7,232 nucleotides of DNA from positions 1 to 7,232 of the forward strand of contig JAKQGS010000121.1 in assembly GCA_029556045.1 (NCBI GenBank). The letters run 5' to 3'. The stretch is from Pseudomonadota bacterium (GTDB lineage Bacteria > Bdellovibrionota > Oligoflexia > Oligoflexales > Oligoflexaceae). Below, one piece after another: positions 6,231-7,232 of the stretch (positions are counted from its first letter, which is position 1; every line of letters starts with the position of its first letter). The translations under genes and the position numbers were made by a program. The notes beneath the pieces were generated by a model. It was not told the origin of the DNA. It made no database searches and was given only the letters and a program-made list of their open reading frames with translations.

Positions 6231-6236
6231 AATGTT

Positions 6237-6539
6237 ATGAATTACGAGACATCCAAAGGCGACTGGTCACAAATAAAAAATCAAATCAAGGCGAAATACG
6301 GCAAACTCAGCGATGACAGTATCGAATCGTTGCGGGGCCATATGGATCAGCTTTCAGGTAAATTGCAGAGCGCTTACGGGTATTCGAAAGAAAAAGCCGA
6401 TACGGAATCAACTAATTTCGCTTCGTCGCTGCAAGCTAAAGTCAGCGAATTGGGGCAAAAGGTCAAAAGCACAATGATGCCGACAGCCAAGGGTTCATCA
6501 CAGGGGCCGAGCATGGAGAAGAAAGAACGCAAGGAGTGA
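6237..6539 (+). CDS. CsbD-family stress-response protein
   Basis: Encodes 100 residues. The ATG follows a strong AAAAGGAG Shine-Dalgarno sequence (6223-6230) at a spacing of six bases. The N-terminal ~60 residues match the CsbD pattern: MNYETSKGDWSQIKNQIKAK, then YGKLSDDSIESLRG and DQLSGKLQSAYGYSKEKAD. The protein is small, hydrophilic and helical, without cysteine. CsbD proteins are abundant, stress-induced cytoplasmic proteins in many bacteria; their biochemical role is not settled. Typical members are about 60-70 residues. This one adds a lysine-, serine- and glutamate-rich tail of about 35 residues that may be disordered (ending KKERKE). It is transcribed alone, divergent from the ATPase gene and convergent with the lipoprotein gene. 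Confidence 0.88.
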   Translation: MNYETSKGDWSQIKNQIKAKYGKLSDDSIESLRGHMDQLSGKLQSAYGYSKEKADTESTNFASSLQAKVSELGQKVKSTMMPTAKGSSQGPSMEKKERKE

Positions 6540-6558
6540 GATCCGGCGTGGAGAGGAC

Positions 6559-6587
6559 AAAAAAAAAGCGGGCTGAGAAGCCCGCCT
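6559..6587 (-). terminator. Rho-independent terminator of the lipoprotein gene
   Basis: Read on the minus strand, GCGGGCT and AGCCCGC (6568-6574 with 6579-6585) form a 7-bp GC-rich stem with a 4-base loop, followed by nine T residues (complement of 6559-6567). It lies about 24 bases beyond the lipoprotein stop. On the plus strand only a short pyrimidine run follows the stem, so it may weakly end csbD transcripts as well. Confidence 0.85.
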
Positions 6588-6608
6588 TCCATATAGATCT
6601 ATCAACCC

Positions 6609-7043
6609 TTAAAACACTTCGTCCTGCAGCATCAAACCCTCTTCGGTTTTCACATAATCGCAGCGCAGTTCCTGGGATTCGAAATAGGTAAAACTGCAGT
6701 CAGCAGGGATCTGCGCGGCCATCTTGGATTCTCCGGCGGGACATAACCATGAAGTTCCCCAGATCGATTTGGTTTTGCTGCCTTCCGACTCCCGGTAGGA
6801 AATCGAGCCGTAGCTGCCTTTATCGGGGTCTTCCGGAACTTCCAGATCCGACAAAAACGTCACCTCAAGGATGTCTTTGGGGTCAATGCAACCCTTGGCT
6901 TTCATGGCGGCAGCGGTTTCTTCAGCTTTGGCATTTTCAGCGGCGGCTTCTGTGACGGCTGCACCCGTTTCATCACCGGAGCGGGTTTTGCAGCTGGGTA
7001 TCGCGATAATGGACAGGGCGAGAATTAAGCGGACAACTTTCAT
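6609..7043 (-). CDS. Putative secreted lipoprotein, unknown function
   Basis: Encodes 144 residues from the ATG at 7043. I chose this start because the signal peptide then begins MKVVRLILALSIIAIPSC, with a basic start and a hydrophobic core, and a G-rich run (minus strand of 7051-7055) lies 8 bases upstream. An in-frame ATG at 7058 would add five residues. The IPSC site is a lipobox, with lipidation expected at C18. Residues about 21-50 are a low-complexity linker rich in Ala, Glu and Thr, typical of a tether. The folded part has four more cysteines (C52, C101, C116, C128), which could form two disulfides in the periplasm. No family is recognised. It shares its strand with the outer-membrane protein gene just upstream and has its own terminator. 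Confidence 0.78.
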   Translation of the reverse strand: MKVVRLILALSIIAIPSCKTRSGDETGAAVTEAAAENAKAEETAAAMKAKGCIDPKDILEVTFLSDLEVPEDPDKGSYGSISYRESEGSKTKSIWGTSWLCPAGESKMAAQIPADCSFTYFESQELRCDYVKTEEGLMLQDEVF

Positions 7044-7076
7044 ACGAACAACCCCCATGGTCGAAATATTTTCTCT

Positions 7077-7106
7077 ATATTACCTACTGAACCCAGGGCA
7101 GGGCAA
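7077..7106 (-). promoter_or_regulatory. Possible promoter for the lipoprotein gene
   Basis: On the minus strand TTGCCC (7101-7106) and TAATAT (7077-7082) are spaced by 18 bases, each with four of six consensus matches. Transcription would start near 7070, leaving a leader of about 25 bases before the preferred ATG. The match is modest, and the lipoprotein could also be read through from the upstream gene. Confidence 0.3.
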
Positions 7107-7136
7107 TGGTTTGTCTGGGGTGGCATGACCGGGGGG

Positions 7137-7232
7137 TTAAAATCGCCAGCCGATAAAAAACTGTCCATTCACGCGGGTGGTGATGATGCGGACCGTATCC
7201 AATAGGTAGGTCGGGCCTTCCGCCTGGATCTC
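7137..7232 (-). CDS. C-terminal end of a probable outer-membrane beta-barrel protein (partial)
   Basis: The last 31 codons of a minus-strand gene that begins beyond the right edge of the window; TAA is at 7137-7139. The protein ends QFFIGWRF. Hydrophobic or aromatic residues sit at positions -1, -3, -5 and -7 (F, W, I, F), with the terminal phenylalanine that the BAM machinery recognises in outer-membrane barrels. The preceding residues (TVRIITTRVN) fit another amphipathic strand. The specific family cannot be told from so little. The short gap to the lipoprotein gene raises the possibility that the two are functionally linked. Confidence 0.55.
   Translation of the reverse strand, partial: EIQAEGPTYLLDTVRIITTRVNGQFFIGWRF

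Larger units (their letters stand above)
5949..6236. other. Intergenic region between the divergent ATPase and CsbD genes
   Basis: This 288-base gap holds the ATPase promoter and palindrome on its left and the csbD leader on its right. A short repeat GTTAA-N6-TTAAC lies at 6018-6033. TATATT at 6153-6158 could be a -10 for csbD, but no -35 is evident, so an alternative sigma factor or activator is possible. A short open frame across 6086-6316 overlaps csbD, has no ribosome-binding site, and is not called as a gene. Confidence 0.5.

Noticed and set aside
6086..6316. Short plus-strand frame containing a lipoprotein-like signal from the ATG at 6134
   Set aside because: The residue at the key -3 position of the supposed lipobox is glycine, there is no ribosome-binding site, and the frame runs 80 bases into csbD.

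Overview
The window reads as Gram-negative, probably Pseudomonadota-like, chromosomal DNA. The evidence is a membrane-associated molybdoenzyme operon, a lipoprotein with a lipobox, and a protein fragment ending in an outer-membrane beta-barrel C-terminus. The species cannot be named from the sequence. Base composition is not uniform. Hand-counted 60-base blocks give 58-62% GC in the left-hand operon and 42-47% in the ATPase gene at 4770-5948.

Left block (1-4177, + strand): the 3' part of a molybdopterin oxidoreductase catalytic subunit, a TorD-type maturation chaperone with an unusually long C-terminal extension, and a TauE/SafE-family anion permease. They are tightly packed and the last two overlap by 4 bp, so they look like the tail of one operon. 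The chaperone would help load the molybdenum cofactor into the enzyme. The permease would move a small anion, possibly sulfite or a related sulfur compound. A sulfur-oxyanion role for the operon is inferred from this combination only; the part of the enzyme carrying the Fe-S and Mo ligands lies outside the window.

Middle block (4178-4769): a 55-codon single-span membrane protein gene on the minus strand converges on the permease gene. It has its own promoter inside an AT-rich island carrying three TTTATAAA palindromes. Immediately to the right, on the + strand, is a protein-free stretch that folds on paper into a closed four-way junction and ends in a strong rho-independent terminator. This is a candidate structured small RNA of no family I recognise. 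A further perfect inverted repeat lies just downstream of the ATPase gene.

Right block (4770-7232): a lone AAA+/DUF4143 ATPase (minus strand) with a plausible promoter and an operator-like palindrome; a CsbD-family stress protein (+) whose leader can form hairpins, one of which would cover the ribosome-binding site; a terminator shared with a convergent lipoprotein gene (minus); and the last 31 codons of an outer-membrane protein gene (minus).

No tRNA, rRNA, CRISPR array, insertion sequence or complete mobile element was seen. The most novel items are the structured RNA candidate and the small membrane protein beside it.
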